Positions 17,017 to 26,706 of a stretch of DNA of 64,000 nt are shown here, in pieces. Position numbers and translations under genes: made by a program. This DNA comes from Thermogemmatispora aurantia (GTDB lineage: Bacteria > Chloroflexota > Ktedonobacteria > Ktedonobacterales > Ktedonobacteraceae), in contig NZ_BKZV01000001.1 in NCBI RefSeq assembly GCF_008974285.1, forward strand, positions 357,319-421,318. The letters are read 5' to 3'. Numbering within the stretch: the stretch's first letter is position 1; every line of letters starts with the position of its first letter. Under the pieces are notes generated by a model. That model was not told where the DNA came from. It did not search any database and saw only the letters and a list, made by a program, of their open reading frames with translations.

Positions 17017-18165
17017 TCAGCAACCGAGGTGCTTGGCGATGATCAGGCGTTGCACCTCGCTGGTTCCTTCACCAATTTCATTAACCTTGACGTTCCGCCA
17101 ATAGCGTGAAACCGGGTACTCATCCATGAAGCCGTAACCACCGTGGATCTGCACCGCCTGATCAGCCGCACGCTTGGCGGTCTCAGAGGCAAAGAGCTTG
17201 GCCATCGAGGCCTCAGCGCTATAGGGCTTCCCTTGCATCTGTAACCAGGCTGCCTTATAGTACATCAGCCGAGCCAGCTCAATCTCCATCGCCATATCGG
17301 CCAGCTTCATCTGGATGGCCTGAAACTTGCTAATCGGCTGACCAAACTGCCGGCGCTGCTTGGCATAGCTAAGCGCCTCATCCAGGCAGGCTTGAGCCAG
17401 ACCGACCGAGAGGGCCGCAATGGCCACCCGACCCCCATCGAGAATCTGCATGAACTGTTTGAAACCCTCGCCGCGCTGGCCTAGCACATTTTCCTCGGGC
17501 ACCTGACAATCTTCAAAGGTGAGGGGACGCGTATCGGAGGCTCGCCAGCCCATTTTACGATAGGGATTGCCAATGATGTAGCCGGGGGTACCACGTGGCA
17601 CAATGAGATTGGTGATCTCACTGCGACCATCGGGCCGCGTCCCGGTAACTGCCGTAATGGTCACACCGCCACTAATGTCAGTGCCGGCGTTGGTAATGAA
17701 AGCCTTGGAGCCGTTGATATGCCAGTGGCCATCACGCAGGACAGCGCGCGTACGGGGATTGCCGGCATCGGAGCCGGCTTCTGGCTCAGTCATCCCAAAG
17801 GCCCACAGCTGCTGACCGCTCGCTAACGGCGGCAGGTAGCGCTCCTTCTGCTCTTTCGTCCCGAAGAGATAGAAAGGCATGGCCCCCAGCGAGGTGTGGG
17901 CCTCCATAGTAATCGCCACTGCGGCATCGCCACGGGCGATCTCCTCGATCGCAATACAATACGAGAGGAAATCAGCTCCTGCTCCACCATATTCCTCGGG
18001 AAACGGCAGCCCCAACAGCCCCAGCTCGCCCATCTTACGGATCAGGTCGTAGGGGAACTCCCCCGTGCGATCCATCTCTTCCGCACGCGGCTTGATCTCC
18101 TGCTCGGCGAACTCACGACAGGTATTGCGAATGGCAAGCTGCTCCTCGTTGAGCGAAAAGTCCAT
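17017..18165 (-). CDS. Acyl-CoA dehydrogenase
   Basis: An FAD enzyme that introduces the alpha-beta double bond into acyl-CoA thioesters and passes electrons to ETF. At 382 residues it matches the family. Signatures visible are FGMTEPEAGSDAGNPRTRA (FAD/substrate loop), INGSKAFITNAG, EVQRLIIAKHLGC at the end, and QIHGGYGFMDEYPVSRYWRN. The usual catalytic Glu lies in the EGTSEVQ region near the C-terminus. Chain-length preference is unknown. ATG 18165 has AAAGGAAAG some 13 bases upstream. No electron-transfer partner is adjacent, so it is probably transcribed alone. Confidence 0.93.
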   Translation of the reverse strand: MDFSLNEEQLAIRNTCREFAEQEIKPRAEEMDRTGEFPYDLIRKMGELGLLGLPFPEEYGGAGADFLSYCIAIEEIARGDAAVAITMEAHTSLGAMPFYLFGTKEQKERYLPPLASGQQLWAFGMTEPEAGSDAGNPRTRAVLRDGHWHINGSKAFITNAGTDISGGVTITAVTGTRPDGRSEITNLIVPRGTPGYIIGNPYRKMGWRASDTRPLTFEDCQVPEENVLGQRGEGFKQFMQILDGGRVAIAALSVGLAQACLDEALSYAKQRRQFGQPISKFQAIQMKLADMAMEIELARLMYYKAAWLQMQGKPYSAEASMAKLFASETAKRAADQAVQIHGGYGFMDEYPVSRYWRNVKVNEIGEGTSEVQRLIIAKHLGC

Positions 18166-18573
18166 CGCAGCGACTCACTTTCCTTTCAGGGTTACTATGA
18201 TTTGCCGAAGGGTCAGGCCAGAAGCCATGTGGCATACATCATAGCACAAAGCAGGACAAGAGGCGATAGCCTGCTGGCAAGCACCTGCTTGTGAGGCCAC
18301 CCAAGCTCAGGGGAGCAAGCTGCCAGACCAGAGGAGAGGAAGAGAACGAAGACCAGCGGAAGCGAGAAGCAAGGGGGCAATCACAGCAGAGGCAGATTGT
18401 GGGGAAAAGTAAGCATTCGCGTCCCTCCCCTCGCTCGTTCGCGACCTCCCCCTGTGCCGCCACAGCCAGAGGAAGAGACGAAGCCACGCGAGCTTGCTCC
18501 CCACAGGCCCCACTGCACCGCCCCCCCAGACAAGTGAGCTTGCAGGCCCAGATCAGCCGTGACAAGGCTGCCT
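18166..18573. other. Intergenic region upstream of the acyl-CoA dehydrogenase
   Basis: About 400 bp, purine-rich on the plus strand, between the metK stop and the dehydrogenase start. Only a small perfect inverted repeat (CAAGCA-CC-TGCTTG, near 18278-18291) stands out. No gene is supported. Confidence 0.45.
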
Positions 18574-19884
18574 TCAGTTAATCTCGGCAGCCTCGCCAGC
18601 GCGCGACTGTGGCGGCTGCTGCGAGGCTGGCGATCCGTCTTCGACGCTGGCACCTACGCTCCGGCGCAAAGCTGGCACCATATCGAGCGCCTCCCAGGGA
18701 GCGTCGATATCGGTACGTCCGAAGTGTCCGTAAGCCGCTGTGGGGCGATAAATCGGACGGCGCAGATTCAGCTTCTGAATAATAGCCGCCGGGCGAAGAT
18801 CAAAATGCTCATTAATGAGCCGGACCAGCTCCTCGTTCGAGACTCGCCCAGTGCCAAAGGTATCGACAAAGAGCGAGAGAGGACGCGCCACCCCGATGGC
18901 GTAGGAGATCTGTAGCTCCAGACGATCCGCTAGACCGGCAGCTACTAGATTTTTCGCAATATAGCGGGCCATGTAGGCCGCAGAGCGATCAACCTTGGTG
19001 GGATCTTTACCGCTGAAGGCTCCACCACCGTGACGCGCCATACCGCCGTATGTATCGACAATAATCTTGCGCCCCGTCAGACCAGCATCGCCCATCGGTC
19101 CCCCAATGACAAAACGGCCTGTAGGATTGACCAGAATGCGCGTCCGCTCATCGAGCAGATGAGATGGAATTACCGGCTTGATCACATACTCCAGGACATC
19201 CTGGCGAATCTGTTCCTGATCGACATACTCAGCATGCTGAGTTGAGACCACGACCGTATCAACGCGAACCGGACGCCCATACGCATACTGGACGGTGACC
19301 TGGCTCTTGCCATCGGGCCGTAGATAGGGCATTGGCCCATCACCAGCCCACGAGCGTCGTCGCACCTGCGCCAGCTGATGGGTCAATTTGTGGGCCAGAC
19401 TGATCGGCAACGGCATCAGCTCGGGCGTCTCATTACAGGCAAAGCCGATCATCATACCCTGGTCGCCAGCGCCAATCTGCTCCAGCTCATCATCGGTCAG
19501 CACCAGGCCGCTCTTGACTTCAGCCGAACGACTCACCCCCAGATCGATATCAGGGGACTGCTTGCCAATGGAGGTCACCACACCACAGGTGCGATAGTCA
19601 AAACCATATTCGGCATTAACATAGCCAACCTGCTCGATCGTCTTGCGCACCACTGCGGGCATATCAACCCAGGCAGAGGTCGTGATCTCACCGGCGATCA
19701 GGACCAGACCGGTGGTAGTCGCCGCCTCGCAGGCGACTCGTGCCAGAGGGTCCTGGGCCAGAATGGCGTCGAGGATGGCATCCGAAATCTGGTCGCACAG
19801 CTTGTCGGGATGCCCCTCGGTCACCGATTCGCTGGTAAAGAACAACTTTGGGCTGCTCATGAAGCTGCTCATGGTATTGCTCAC
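18574..19884 (-). CDS. metK: S-adenosylmethionine synthetase MetK
   Basis: Makes S-adenosylmethionine from methionine and ATP. The 436-residue protein has the family hallmarks: [20 protein letters not shown] at the N-terminus, [13 protein letters not shown], the P-loop-like [20 protein letters not shown] and [21 protein letters not shown] chose GTG 19884 because AGGAGG lies ten bases upstream. ATG 19893 is one base after AGGAGG and so too close; ATG 19872 and 19860 are also possible. Upstream on the same strand sits a SAM-I riboswitch with a terminator, so high SAM should shut this gene off. The C-terminus runs about 30 residues past the usual end with a Ser/Gln-rich tail. Confidence 0.96.
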   Translation of the reverse strand: MSNTMSSFMSSPKLFFTSESVTEGHPDKLCDQISDAILDAILAQDPLARVACEAATTTGLVLIAGEITTSAWVDMPAVVRKTIEQVGYVNAEYGFDYRTCGVVTSIGKQSPDIDLGVSRSAEVKSGLVLTDDELEQIGAGDQGMMIGFACNETPELMPLPISLAHKLTHQLAQVRRRSWAGDGPMPYLRPDGKSQVTVQYAYGRPVRVDTVVVSTQHAEYVDQEQIRQDVLEYVIKPVIPSHLLDERTRILVNPTGRFVIGGPMGDAGLTGRKIIVDTYGGMARHGGGAFSGKDPTKVDRSAAYMARYIAKNLVAAGLADRLELQISYAIGVARPLSLFVDTFGTGRVSNEELVRLINEHFDLRPAAIIQKLNLRRPIYRPTAAYGHFGRTDIDAPWEALDMVPALRRSVGASVEDGSPASQQPPQSRAGEAAEIN

Positions 19885-20037
19885 CGAACACATTCCTCCT
19901 GACGAGAAAACTGGCACTCTCTGCCGCTTCTTTTCTCTTTATCTGCCTGCTAATCGAGCAGGTCATTCACACACACTACCTTAAGGAGACAAGCGATGTG
20001 GGGATCGATGCAGTGGTTGCAGCGGTGCGTAAGGCAC

Positions 20038-20064
20038 AAAAAGACCCCTGGCAAGCAGGGGTCT
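20038..20064 (-). terminator. Intrinsic terminator of the SAM riboswitch
   Basis: On the minus strand the arms AGACCCCTG and CAGGGGTCT (20056-20064 and 20042-20050) close a GCTTGC/GCAAG loop and are followed by a U-run (complement of 20038-20042). It is the expression platform between the aptamer and metK. Confidence 0.9.
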
Positions 20065-20087
20065 AGCAACGTCACCTTGCTTATCCC

Positions 20088-20208
20088 CCTCATCTTGCGG
20101 AACGTTCCGCCGGAATTGGCACCCTTCCTGCTGCGCGGGCAGTGGCCACGGCGGCAGATGGGTTGCCGGGCTTCATCGGGCCGTTTCCCTCCACCTCTCT
20201 GGATGAGA
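20088..20208 (-). ncRNA. SAM-I (S-box) riboswitch controlling metK
   Basis: The minus-strand leader carries the conserved S-box blocks in order: P1 strand CTCATCCAGAGAGGTGGAGG, GGAAACGGCCCGATGAAGCC, CCGGCAACC, then GGTGCCAATTCC with GGCGG, and the closing AAGATGAG. These are the hallmark bases of the SAM-I aptamer (k-turn, pseudoknot partner and SAM-binding core). The terminator at 20038-20064 follows, then metK about 150 bases on. SAM binding should favour termination and lower metK expression. This follows from the known family and the gene identity. Confidence 0.95.
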
Positions 20209-20222
20209 GCAGATCTCACGCG

Positions 20223-20251
20223 AACGTATTCAATTGTAGGTGTGCTGTCTA
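20223..20251 (-). promoter_or_regulatory. Candidate promoter for the riboswitch-metK transcript
   Basis: On the minus strand TAGACA (20246-20251), a 17-bp spacer and TACGTT (20223-20228). The predicted transcription start near 20216 falls just before riboswitch helix P1. Confidence 0.5.
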
Positions 20252-20394
20252 GTAAGCGGACGCTGGACAAGGCACCACAGATGCTGATGCCTTCTGTCCA
20301 GAACAGGTCGGGTTTTTCTCAGTATATCGAAGAATGCTGCTGACTGTCAAGAGAGCGGGCCAGAAGGCCCGAGGCCCCCCCCAATGGCTCAGGC

Positions 20395-21696
<1,302 letters not shown>

Positions 21697-21808
21697 TTAG
21701 TGATCTTGTGAAAGTTGCTTCTTCGCTCCTGCGCCCGCCTGCGAGCTGCAGATAGCTTCTAGCCAGCTCAGGCCACGGCTCACCTGCAGGCGGGGCATAG
21801 CCTTCTAC

Positions 21809-22780
21809 TCAGCCCGCGGTAGAGGTCTCCGACGAGTGCGAAGGTAACCAATTGGGATCAAAGTGCGAGCAGGCCACCAGCGTCTGATAGCGGGCGGCGA
21901 CATCTGCCAGCGTCAACTGCTGCAGGCGGCGGATACTGAAATCCTCGCAGACAAAGGAACCGAGGATATTGCCGTGCACCACCGCGCGTTTCAGGTCCTC
22001 AAAGCGATAGTGGCCATCTGGCCCCGGTTCCACCGTTGACAGGTAGCCCAACAAGCCCCCGGCGAAGGCGTCGCCGGCGCCGGTTGGATCTACCACCTCC
22101 TCCAGAGGATAGGCGGGGGCACTAAAATAGCTACCATCCTGACCGAAGAGTAAGGCGCCATAGCTGCCCTGCTTCACAATCACGTACTTCAGGCCCAGGT
22201 TGAAGAGCTGGCGGGCTCCGGCCACCACGCTTGAGCAACCGGTGTAGAGGCGCAGCTCCTCCTCACTCATCAACATGATATCGACGCGTTTCATTACTTC
22301 TGTGAGCTGAGGACGCGCCGTATTGATCCAGAGATCCATCGAGTCCAAGACAGAGAGACGGACTCGCGGCATGGCATCCAGCACCTCCTGCTGCAGGCCG
22401 GGCTGGATGTTAGCCAGGAAGAGCAGTGAGCTATCGCGGTATTCAGGGGGAATGACTGCATGGAAATCAGCGTACACGCCAAGCTGTGTATCAAGCGTGT
22501 CGCGCACGTTCATATCGAGATGGTAGCGACCGAACCAGCGGAAAGTGCGACCCTGGCGCACCTGCAAGCCGGCGAGATTGATGGCCCGGCGGCGGAAAAA
22601 CTCCAGATATTCCTGGGGGAAATCAGTACCGACTACCGCCACTAGATTGACTGGGCTATAGAGGGAAGCCGCCGTTGAGAAATAGGAAGCGGCCCCCCCG
22701 AGCACTTCTTCGACTTTGGCGAAGGGAGTCTCAACCGTATCCAGGGCCACCGAGCCGACAACGAGGATAGACGACGACAC
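21809..22780 (-). CDS. PfkB-family carbohydrate/nucleoside kinase
   Basis: A 323-residue ribokinase-fold kinase. It opens with SSILVVGSVALDTVETPFAK and GGAASYFSTAASLY (first family signature region). The second signature DPTGAGDAFAGGLLGYL carries the catalytic Asp and anion hole. The substrate is not readable by eye. Between ahcY, which releases adenosine, and mtnA, which needs a phosphorylated methylthioribose, an adenosine kinase or a related purine/ribose kinase is a reasonable inference. I chose GTG 22780 because GGAGG and a second GAGGA lie just upstream; ATG 22831 has no ribosome site. It follows the HD gene on the same strand after about 150 bp. Confidence 0.85.
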   Translation of the reverse strand: MSSSILVVGSVALDTVETPFAKVEEVLGGAASYFSTAASLYSPVNLVAVVGTDFPQEYLEFFRRRAINLAGLQVRQGRTFRWFGRYHLDMNVRDTLDTQLGVYADFHAVIPPEYRDSSLLFLANIQPGLQQEVLDAMPRVRLSVLDSMDLWINTARPQLTEVMKRVDIMLMSEEELRLYTGCSSVVAGARQLFNLGLKYVIVKQGSYGALLFGQDGSYFSAPAYPLEEVVDPTGAGDAFAGGLLGYLSTVEPGPDGHYRFEDLKRAVVHGNILGSFVCEDFSIRRLQQLTLADVAARYQTLVACSHFDPNWLPSHSSETSTAG

Positions 22781-22927
22781 GTCCTCACAACCTCCATGCG
22801 AGAAAGAAATCAGTCTTTGGCTGACGAGCACCAGTACACCGGCGAGCTAGCGGTGGAGAGAGAAACCTGCTGTGGTGCTCGTCCACCAACCAGTCAGCCC
22901 CAATTAGAAAGAGTGGGCAAGCGTCGC

Positions 22928-23563
22928 TCAGACAGGTGTGGCCCCGCTCAGATGCTCAATGACCCCATCCAGGAAGGCCAGGGTCTTTCCGAACTTATCA
23001 CGGGCCAGCTCGCGAGCAGGGGCCGTATTGAGCGACTGGTACAGCTCCACAAAGCGCTCCTCAATGTGGCGCAGGATCGCCGCCAGCACCTCACTGGTCA
23101 CCGCTCGATTGGGATAGCGCGCGCCGAACTCGATGAGCGAAGTCACCACGGCCAGCCCACTGAGGCGCCCCAGCTTATCGGCATCGTAGAGGATGCGCGT
23201 CTCCAGAGGAACCTTGCGACGCTGCTCGGCGGGCACCACCGTTGTATGGGCCAGAATGATCTGTTCCACCTTGCGAATGCGCTCCTCGGGGACATCCAGC
23301 TCGCGCAAGAAATCGACGGCCAGCTCAGCAGACTTGATATGGTGGTCCTGAAAGCCATAGGTGGCCGTCGAGATATCATGCAGATAGGCGGCGATCGTCA
23401 GCGCCTCCATATCCAAATGAGCGGCCTCCTCATCCCCCCGAGCCTCCAGATCCAGCGCAAGCATCTTACAGTTTGCCACAACGGCGCTGACGTAGCGAAA
23501 ACCTTCCTTGCCCAGCGTCTCCTCAGCATGCTGGGCCACAGCCTGCACAACGTCTGTCTCCAT
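22928..23563 (-). CDS. HD-domain phosphohydrolase
   Basis: A 211-residue protein with the HD metal-binding fold used by many nucleotide phosphohydrolases. The residues seen are AAYLHDISTATYG with the HD pair, a following DHHIKSAELAVDFL, IILAHTTVVP, and the closing Asp in ILYDADKLGRLSG. No second domain is present. Its ATG shares one base with the mtnA stop (TAATG), so the two are translationally coupled, which hints that it acts on a methylthioadenosine-salvage intermediate or a nucleotide by-product. That link is inferred from context only. Confidence 0.8.
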   Translation of the reverse strand: METDVVQAVAQHAEETLGKEGFRYVSAVVANCKMLALDLEARGDEEAAHLDMEALTIAAYLHDISTATYGFQDHHIKSAELAVDFLRELDVPEERIRKVEQIILAHTTVVPAEQRRKVPLETRILYDADKLGRLSGLAVVTSLIEFGARYPNRAVTSEVLAAILRHIEERFVELYQSLNTAPARELARDKFGKTLAFLDGVIEHLSGATPV

Positions 23564-24714
23564 TACCTCTCTGCCTGCTTCTCGATAGGATGATGGTCAT
23601 CTGCACAGAGGCCGCGCAGGGCTACGCTGTACGGAGCGCGCGCAACCCCTCTCTCGGTAATAATAGCACTTATATATGTATGAGGGGTCACATCAAAGGC
23701 CGGATTGGCTACAGAGATACCGTCGGGAGCGATGGAGACGCCACGGATAGCCGTGACCTCACGCGGGTCACGCTGCTCAAGAGGAATCTCCTCCCCGGAA
23801 GGCAAATCGAGATCGATCGTAGAACAAGGAGCGACCACGTAGAAAGGAATACCATGCGCTTGAGCCAGTACTGCCAGACTATAGGTTCCAATCTTGTTGG
23901 CGACATCGCCATTGGCTGCAATGCGGTCAGCTCCCACAAAGACGGCGGCGATCTGGCCCCGACGCATGAAATAGCCGGCCATATTGTCGGTGATCAGTGT
24001 GAAAGGCACACCCTCCTGCTGCAGCTCCCAGGCAGTGAGGCGCGCCCCCTGGAGCACCGGGCGCGTTTCGTCGACAAAGACATGAATGCGCTTGCCCGCC
24101 CGATGGGCCAGATACATCGGCGCCAGAGCCGTGCCCCAGCCCGCAGTGGCCAGAATTCCCGTGTTACAATGGGTCAGCAGCTGATCTCCATCGGCAATTA
24201 GAGCCTCGCCATAGCGGCCCATGCACAGACAGGCCGCCCGATCTTCCGCTGCAATGGCCTGCGCCTCTTCCAAGAGCCGGCGCCCCAAATCCCCAGGACG
24301 GCACCCAGCCCCGGCCAGCTGCCGAGCACATCCAAGCAAACGACGAATGGCCCAGCTGAGATTGACCGCGGTGGGGCGGGTGGCAGCAAGCAAGACTCCA
24401 GCCTCCTCCAGTCTGGCCAGAACCTCGGCGAGACTAGCCTCGTCCCCCCGCTCTGCCAGCAGACGCCTGAGCGCTAAGACCAGGCCAAAGGCCGCCGCCA
24501 TGCCAATGGCAGGCGCACCCCGCACCTTCAAGGTTTTAATTGCCTCTGCTACCTGCCGCTCATCTTCTAGCCGACTGTACACTACCTGCTGCGGCAAGAG
24601 CGTCTGGTCCAGTAACATCAGGGCACAGCCCCGCTCGTCTTCCTGCCACCAGAGAGGACGGACACGCTGCACCGGCTCAGATCCATGCTCTAGCCCCCCT
24701 GCAACCGTGGACAT
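23563..24714 (-). CDS. mtnA: S-methyl-5-thioribose-1-phosphate isomerase MtnA
   Basis: Isomerises methylthioribose-1-phosphate to methylthioribulose-1-phosphate in methionine salvage. The 383-residue protein is a member of the eIF2B-like family and shows TLKVRGAPAIGMAAAFGLVL, LLTHCNTGILATAGWGTALA (catalytic Cys), LITDNMAGYFMRRGQIAAVF (catalytic Asp) and GADRIAANGDVANKIGTYSL. PCSTIDLDLPSGEEIPLEQR follows. All key residues are present. The ATG at 24714 has AGGAAG and AGAAGAG upstream. It heads the minus-strand run mtnA-HD-PfkB-ahcY and has its own promoter. The other salvage genes are not in this window. Confidence 0.94.
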   Translation of the reverse strand: MSTVAGGLEHGSEPVQRVRPLWWQEDERGCALMLLDQTLLPQQVVYSRLEDERQVAEAIKTLKVRGAPAIGMAAAFGLVLALRRLLAERGDEASLAEVLARLEEAGVLLAATRPTAVNLSWAIRRLLGCARQLAGAGCRPGDLGRRLLEEAQAIAAEDRAACLCMGRYGEALIADGDQLLTHCNTGILATAGWGTALAPMYLAHRAGKRIHVFVDETRPVLQGARLTAWELQQEGVPFTLITDNMAGYFMRRGQIAAVFVGADRIAANGDVANKIGTYSLAVLAQAHGIPFYVVAPCSTIDLDLPSGEEIPLEQRDPREVTAIRGVSIAPDGISVANPAFDVTPHTYISAIITERGVARAPYSVALRGLCADDHHPIEKQAER

Positions 24715-25044
24715 GCTCTCTTCTCTTCCTTCCTTCGTTAGCTAGCTTTGTGGAGATCGAACTCTCTTCCAATGGCTGATTCCTGCTGCTGTTATGGTAT
24801 CATAATTGCCCCTCGCTGGCAAAAGAGGCCGCCCCCCAAATAGTACTAACATAAACAGAACCGTTTTCAACGAACCCGCTCAATATGCTAACATGATAAA
24901 CAGCATACGAGAGCAGCAGTGTGAATAGCGCAATGCTACTAAGGTGTAGGTTTCCCGTTCCTCCCCCATGCTTGACCCTGCCCCGGCAGGCTCTGGCTAT
25001 GAGCGAGGGACAACGAGATTCTAGCTATAGTCAACATCGAAGGG
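24715..25044. other. Divergent region between mtnA and an ECF sigma gene
   Basis: About 330 bp. The mtnA promoter lies at 24794-24822. The sigma-side half contains AT-rich text with AAC motifs near 24855-24905 that could be an ECF promoter, but I cannot define boxes with confidence. Confidence 0.4.
24794..24822 (-). promoter_or_regulatory. Promoter of the mtnA operon
   Basis: On the minus strand TTGCCA (24817-24822), 17 bp, then TGA-TACCAT (-10 at 24794-24799, extended by TGn). It predicts a 70-nt leader before mtnA. Confidence 0.6.
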
Positions 25045-25590
25045 ATGTCGCGCATGGCTAGGGCGGAAACGAAAGAGAGGACCTGGTCTTTCGATCAGAT
25101 CTACGACGAGTATAAAACATCTATTTATAATTATGTGTACCATCTGGTAGGCGATCGCGAGCAGGCCGATGACCTGACTCAGGATACCTTCCTGAAGGCG
25201 TTCCGCGCTCTGCCGAAGATGGACAGCAATCTCAAGGTGTCGGCCTGGCTCTATCGCATTGCGACCAATACGGCTTACGACGCTCTGCGCCGTAAGAAGC
25301 TGATCGCCTGGCTTCCCTGGCAGGATCTCGATCACGAGCCAGCCGATGTAGAGAGCGCTGATCCACAGGAGGTCTATACGACGACTGAGCTGGTGCGCGC
25401 CGCCCTGCGACGTATGCCCCAGCAATATCGGGCTGCCTTGCTGCTCTATACTCAGGAAGGGTTCTCTTACAGTGAGATCGCTCAGGCCCTCAACATCGCC
25501 GAGAGCGGCGTGAAGATGTATCTGTCACGCGCGCGTCAGTCGTTCCGGGAACACTATAAGGCGTTAGAGCGAGGGGCCGGCTCTAAGTAA
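25045..25590 (+). CDS. ECF-type RNA polymerase sigma factor
   Basis: A 181-residue alternative sigma factor of ordinary ECF size. Region 2 (about 16-90) reads FDQIYDEYKTSIYNYVYHLV, REQADDLTQDTFLKAFRALP. Region 4 (about 118-172) reads RRMPQQYRAALLLYTQEGFS and YSEIAQALNIAESGVKMYLS. It resembles the sigma factor at 14050 closely (ALRRKKLIAWLPW versus ALRRRRLISWLPL) without its extensions. The start may be ATG 25045 or ATG 25054; AAGGG lies nine bases before the latter. No zinc-finger anti-sigma gene follows, so its control is unclear. Confidence 0.9.
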   Translation: MSRMARAETKERTWSFDQIYDEYKTSIYNYVYHLVGDREQADDLTQDTFLKAFRALPKMDSNLKVSAWLYRIATNTAYDALRRKKLIAWLPWQDLDHEPADVESADPQEVYTTTELVRAALRRMPQQYRAALLLYTQEGFSYSEIAQALNIAESGVKMYLSRARQSFREHYKALERGAGSK

Positions 25591-25608
25591 CTCCGCCGCA
25601 GGAAAGTG

Positions 25609-25926
25609 ATGATCCGGCACTGTCAGCCAGGCAGGGAAGGGCGCATCACTCCACACGATGTTCTTGCCCTTCTGTCTCCTTGGCCATCGCTGGCATCCCT
25701 TGCCCTGCCGCTGCTCTCACTGTTGGCGCTATTCATGGCGGGATGCTCTCTTCGTCCACCTGTCTCCCTGCGTCATCCTGCCCTGCGGCATTACCGGCAG
25801 CCCTCGCTCGCCTCTTTTGCTGTCCGCTGGCCTCTTTCCTCTCACCGTCCTCCGCCGCAGCCTGCTATAGACGACTGTAGCCTACGCCAACCAGCCTTCT
25901 ACCTAGGCGTTACGAGTATAATGTAG
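25609..25926 (+). CDS. Possible small lipoprotein (doubtful)
   Basis: An open frame of about 105 codons starting 18 bp after the sigma stop, with AGGAAAG upstream of the ATG. It has one long hydrophobic stretch (LASLALPLLSLLALFMAGC) that ends in a lipobox-like MAGC. The remainder is low-complexity Pro/Arg/Ser text with no recognisable fold, and a promoter -10 box for the next gene lies inside its 3' end. It could be a sigma-linked membrane peptide or a chance frame. Confidence 0.28.
   Translation: MIRHCQPGREGRITPHDVLALLSPWPSLASLALPLLSLLALFMAGCSLRPPVSLRHPALRHYRQPSLASFAVRWPLSSHRPPPQPAIDDCSLRQPAFYLGVTSIM
25917..25922 (+). promoter_or_regulatory. Candidate -10 box TATAAT
   Basis: A consensus hexamer 80 bp upstream of the 26004 gene. 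There is no clear -35. Confidence 0.4.
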
Positions 25927-26003
25927 TAGTGGTGGGTCCCAGGCACTTCTCAAGAACCAGGGGCGGATTCGCAGTGCGAACTGAATAGGTTAGGAGGGAT
26001 GTC

Positions 26004-26426
26004 ATGCTACGAGCTTGGGGTCTCAGTAAATATTTGAAGCATGCCGCGACACGCGCCGCACCGATCTTGCTGACCTCGCCTGCCGCTGCTTCTTCCTCGA
26101 GGCTGGAGCGCGCCGCTGCCGCGGACACGGCGATGCGAGGTGAGCTGCACTCCGATGTCTATTTTCGTGCGCTTCCCGAGGCGGCCAGGCCCGAAATTAT
26201 TTCTCAGCTCGATCGCCGCGAACGCCTGGTCTTTCTGCTGCTGAATGGGAAACGAAGCCTGAGCGAGATCGCTCGCCTCGTCCACCGCGATGAGCAAGAT
26301 GTGGCCTGTACTGTGGCTCGCTTGCTCCGCAGCGGCTATGTAGAGCATATCGAGGATGATACCGCCCCAGCCAGAGCTGGCACACCGGTCACCCCGCTAA
26401 CACAGGCTCCCTCTCATCCGTTATAA
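26004..26426 (+). CDS. Small winged-helix-like protein of unknown function
   Basis: A 140-residue protein. The central part (about 60-115: RRERLVFLLLNGKRSLSEIA, RLVHRDEQDVACTVARLLRS, GYVEHI) looks like a winged helix-turn-helix of the kind found at the end of PatA/DUF4388-type regulators. The N-terminus is Ala/Arg-rich and the C-terminus Pro/Thr-rich, both probably disordered. A strong ribosome site (GGAGGG) precedes ATG 26004. It sits between an ECF sigma gene and a sensor kinase gene on the same strand. A hairpin (CAGGCTCC 26403-26410 / GGAGCCTG 26431-26438) spans its stop and may end its transcript. Confidence 0.65.
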   Translation: MLRAWGLSKYLKHAATRAAPILLTSPAAASSSRLERAAAADTAMRGELHSDVYFRALPEAARPEIISQLDRRERLVFLLLNGKRSLSEIARLVHRDEQDVACTVARLLRSGYVEHIEDDTAPARAGTPVTPLTQAPSHPL

Positions 26427-26468
26427 TAAAGGAGCCTGAAAGGAGGGCGGGGCGTGGGCAGGTAGGTC

Positions 26469-26480
26469 CACTTGCAAGTG
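26469..26480. repeat. Palindrome CACTTGCAAGTG
   Basis: A perfect 12-bp palindrome in the spacer upstream of the sensor kinase gene. The size fits a regulator site; the regulator is unknown. Confidence 0.35.
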
Positions 26481-26607
26481 ACGGTCAGCAAAACAAGCAG
26501 AACAGGACCACTCATGGTCTTGCCGGCCTGGACGTCCTTCTGATTGATGAGGGGCTGCAGCCTCCCTTCAGTGGAGCTGACTGCCACCTCGTCGTGCTGC
26601 TCATGTC

Positions 26608-26634
26608 GCTGGTGCTGGCCAGGCCAGCACCAGC
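26608..26634. repeat. 27-bp near-perfect palindrome upstream of sensor kinase
   Basis: Arms of 13 bp (GCTGGTGCTGGCC and GGCCAGCACCAGC) around a single A at 26621, 73 bp before the kinase start. It could be a terminator stem for the upstream gene or an operator. No U-run follows. Confidence 0.55.
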
Positions 26635-26706
26635 TCTTCTGCCGGCGCGGTCCGTGGAGGGGAGGACCCCGCCCTCCCCTTATCTATTGCTGAGGCTTGT
26701 GCTCGC

